Source of the DNA: Bradyrhizobium canariense
GTDB taxonomy: Bacteria; Pseudomonadota; Alphaproteobacteria; Rhizobiales; Xanthobacteraceae
Reading direction: 5' to 3'
Length of the DNA stretch: 64,000 bases
Assembly: GCF_019402665.1 (NCBI RefSeq)
Contig: NZ_VSST01000006.1
Location: forward strand, 1-64,000
In this document: piece after piece, positions 62,122 through 64,000 of the stretch
How positions within the stretch are numbered: the stretch's first letter is position 1
How the letters are laid out: every line of letters starts with the position of its first letter
Program-made: the position numbers and the translations under genes
Notes under the pieces: model-generated
What the model was told of the DNA's origin: nothing
Databases searched by the model: none
The model's input: the letters and a program-made list of their open reading frames with translations, nothing else

Positions 62122-62834
62122 GTCTGCTGATCCTCGATGTGGTCATCCGACAGCGCGCGAAGCCGCTCAATGGCGGCCTCCGTCGGCATGACATCCGCGT
62201 ATTTGCTCGCAATATCGAACAGGTTAACGGCATGCGACGTGGGCGAGCGGTCGTAGACCGCGTCGCTTGGCACAATTGATTTGAAGTTCAACGCGCACGC
62301 ATCCACGACCGAGGCCCGCACGCAGCCGCTGGTCGTGCAGCCGGTCACCACCAGCGAGTCGACGCCGGCACCGATCAGATACGTCGCAAGCGGAGTGCCG
62401 AAGAACGCGCTTGCCTGCGTTTTCGGCAGGAGCAACTCGCCGGGCTCCGGAGCCACCTCGCGGACAAAGTCATAGCCCTCTGGCGGAATCCGCATGATAC
62501 CCGGGATCTTCGCGGAGAACGCGCCCTGGTCCTGGCCCACCTTCCGCGCGACATGTGGAAAAATAGCCGGCCACTTCTTCTCGCGAAACAGCCGCACCAA
62601 TTCGGCGATGTATGCGATGGCATGCCAGCCGGCCTCGCCGCAGCTGGTAGGGTATTGCTTGATCGCTTGGCGGATCGGCATCGGTCGGTTGCCAACCGAA
62701 CGATACTGCACGTCGATGACCAGCAATGCCGGTCGTTTGCCGAATCCCGCCGCGTCACCCAGCCCGGCGAGGGCATAGGTCTCGCGCTCGTCCAGCGGTA
62801 TCACATCGTCCCAGGGTTGCTTGATCCCAATCAC
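62118..62834 (-). CDS. nicF: Maleamate amidohydrolase NicF (isochorismatase family)
   Basis: A 238-residue cysteine hydrolase with the triad visible as ALLVIDVQYRSVG (Asp), LLPKTQASAFFGTPL (Lys) and VTGCTTSGCVRASVVDA (Cys). It converts maleamate to maleate and ammonia. Start ATG at 62834; it lies 33 bp after nicC. Confidence 0.9.
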   Translation of the reverse strand: MIGIKQPWDDVIPLDERETYALAGLGDAAGFGKRPALLVIDVQYRSVGNRPMPIRQAIKQYPTSCGEAGWHAIAYIAELVRLFREKKWPAIFPHVARKVGQDQGAFSAKIPGIMRIPPEGYDFVREVAPEPGELLLPKTQASAFFGTPLATYLIGAGVDSLVVTGCTTSGCVRASVVDACALNFKSIVPSDAVYDRSPTSHAVNLFDIASKYADVMPTEAAIERLRALSDDHIEDQQT

Positions 62835-62867
62835 TGTTGCGCTCCAGCGGTCAAAATCGTGAGCATG

Positions 62868-64000
62868 TCAGTGAAGCGGTACGGTGGTCGCATCGTACTG
62901 GTAGATCCAATCGTATCGCGCAGCCGTCGCTTTCGGCGTCCACTGGGTCTTGATGTAGTCACCCGCCGTCTCCGGCCTGCACAGCGCCTGGTTATGGAAG
63001 ATCGGCAGCATGCCAGCCGCGGACTTCACGACCTTGGTGGTGCGATCGAGCCGCAGGCCCTGATACGACTTGAATGCCGCCGCGATGTCATCGGGATTCT
63101 CCTCGAAACAGCGGGCGAGGACGGATGCATCCTCCAGGGCCATGTTCACACCCTGCCCGAGGTACGGCAGCATTGAATGGCAAGCATCGCCGAGCAGGGT
63201 GATGCGTCCCTTCGACCACGTAGCCAGTGACGGCCGCACGAACAGGCCCCACTTGTTCAAGGTATCCACATTTTTGACCAGCTCGATGATGTCGGGATGC
63301 CAGCCCTCGAAGTCCTTCAGGCATTCCTCGACCGAGCCCTTCTCCGACCAGGATTCGAGCAGCCAGTCGTTATGGTCTACCTGACCCGAAAAGGTCATCA
63401 TGACCGTGTTCTGCCAGCGCACCGGATAGGCCGTGACGTGGGCGGTGGGCCCGATCCAGGTTGCCACCTCGGGTTCGCGCTGATGCGGCGCAAGGCGGTC
63501 GACCGGCACGAGACCACGCCAGGCAATGGCTTTCGTGTACTGGCTCTCGATGTTGCCGATCAGGCCAAGACGGACCTTTGAATGAGCACCGTCAGCGCCG
63601 ATCAGGGCGCGCCCTTCGACTTCGGAGCCGTCAGTGAGCTTAGCCCGAACCGCTTCGTCGTTTTGACTGAACCCTACAACGTGGGCGTTCAGATGAATGG
63701 CGCCCGGCTTCAACTGCCGCACGCCGTCAACGAGGATCTTCAGCAGGTGAGCACGCAGCAGCAAATAGGGCTGGTTGCGCGCCGCGTCGGAGCTCCGGTT
63801 GTAGAGGGGCCACCTATCACCGGTATTCCAGAGCCGGATCGAGCGTCGTTCGGCCGCGATGCAGTTCTGCTCGACCTGTTCGGTGAGGCCGAGATCCCGA
63901 AGAACTCGCACGCCGTTCATAGAGATCCAAAGACCCGCTCCTACTTCGCGCAACTCGGACGCTTGTTCAAATACGTCACAATCGATGCCGCGACGAAGCA
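62868..64000 (-). CDS. nicC: 6-hydroxynicotinate 3-monooxygenase NicC (5' end outside window)
   Basis: A flavin monooxygenase whose frame stays open to the right edge (LRRGIDCDVFEQASE precedes LREVGAGLWISMNGVRVL), so the N-terminal FAD loop is missing. Visible motifs are VEGRALIGADGAHSKVRLGL (DG) and TLLGDACHSMLPYLGQGVNM (GD). The tail YDWIYQYDATTVPLH and its place before nicFDX support NicC, which decarboxylatively hydroxylates 6-hydroxynicotinate to 2,5-dihydroxypyridine. NicAB genes for the first step are not in the window. Confidence 0.87.
   Translation of the reverse strand, partial: LRRGIDCDVFEQASELREVGAGLWISMNGVRVLRDLGLTEQVEQNCIAAERRSIRLWNTGDRWPLYNRSSDAARNQPYLLLRAHLLKILVDGVRQLKPGAIHLNAHVVGFSQNDEAVRAKLTDGSEVEGRALIGADGAHSKVRLGLIGNIESQYTKAIAWRGLVPVDRLAPHQREPEVATWIGPTAHVTAYPVRWQNTVMMTFSGQVDHNDWLLESWSEKGSVEECLKDFEGWHPDIIELVKNVDTLNKWGLFVRPSLATWSKGRITLLGDACHSMLPYLGQGVNMALEDASVLARCFEENPDDIAAAFKSYQGLRLDRTTKVVKSAAGMLPIFHNQALCRPETAGDYIKTQWTPKATAARYDWIYQYDATTVPLH

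Noticed and set aside
1..64000. CRISPR array, prophage or insertion sequence
   Set aside because: No regularly spaced repeats, phage structural genes or transposases were found in any frame. The gene fragments near 10 kb are the only sign of rearrangement.

Overview
The window reads as chromosome of a high-GC alphaproteobacterium, most likely a Bradyrhizobium-like Rhizobiales. This is an inference from gene content (malonate, nicotinate and CoA-linked catabolic operons, tripartite tricarboxylate transporter parts, hydrogenase genes), from tightly packed operons with ATGA/TGATG overlaps, and from the tRNA-Lys-like remnant. I see no transposase, integrase, phage gene, rRNA or CRISPR array.

Layout. 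(1) 1-7776, minus strand: a catabolic operon with TctB and TctC transporter parts, an XRE-cupin regulator, a flavin/2Fe-2S reductase, a MOSC protein, a ThDP enzyme, a two-subunit CoA-transferase and an acyl-CoA dehydrogenase. Divergent from it is a TetR-acuI pair (8022-9689). (2) 9690-11250: a decayed patch holding a TRAP permease fragment, a frameshifted Lrp regulator, a tRNA-Lys pseudogene and an acyl-CoA ligase fragment. (3) 11260-20104: a minus-strand operon (SDR, three-part ABC importer, TIM-barrel isomerase, FAD dehydrogenase) facing a LacI regulator, with two perfect LacI-type operators between them. (4) 20293-40632: a roughly 20 kb colinear [NiFe]-hydrogenase locus. (5) 42488-50611: a complete malonate decarboxylase locus (mdcACDEGBH) divergent from madLM and a GntR regulator. 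(6) 51212-57883: a TetR regulator, MFS carrier, flavin monooxygenase, alpha/beta hydrolase and cupin protein, tied together by related operator-like sites. (7) 58737-64000: nicotinate degradation (MFS carrier, nicX, nicD, nicF and a nicC cut by the window edge).

The hydrogenase locus is the centre of interest. The large subunit (RACGICGASH and CLVCTVH motifs) and a small subunit without Tat signal resemble cyanobacterial HupSL and mycobacterial Huc (group 2a). Downstream, in one direction, are two paralogous small four-cysteine proteins with HiPIP-like spacing, a maturation protease, an orphan 108-residue protein, a TPR protein, two tiny membrane proteins, a NifU-Rieske fusion, a six-bladed NHL propeller, hypF, hypC, a SIS-domain protein, hypD, hypE, hypA, hypB with a very His-rich N-terminus, a nickel permease and a TonB-dependent receptor that is a good candidate for nickel uptake. 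A sigma-54 promoter lies before the small subunit. A sigma-54 activator with a degenerate receiver domain lies upstream. The whole looks like a self-contained module for nickel uptake, cofactor assembly, H2 oxidation and electron transfer, with several parts that have no established function.

Limits: family assignments come from reading the proteins and from memory of the families. No database search was run. Start codons were chosen from overlaps, ribosome-binding sites and N-terminal motifs.
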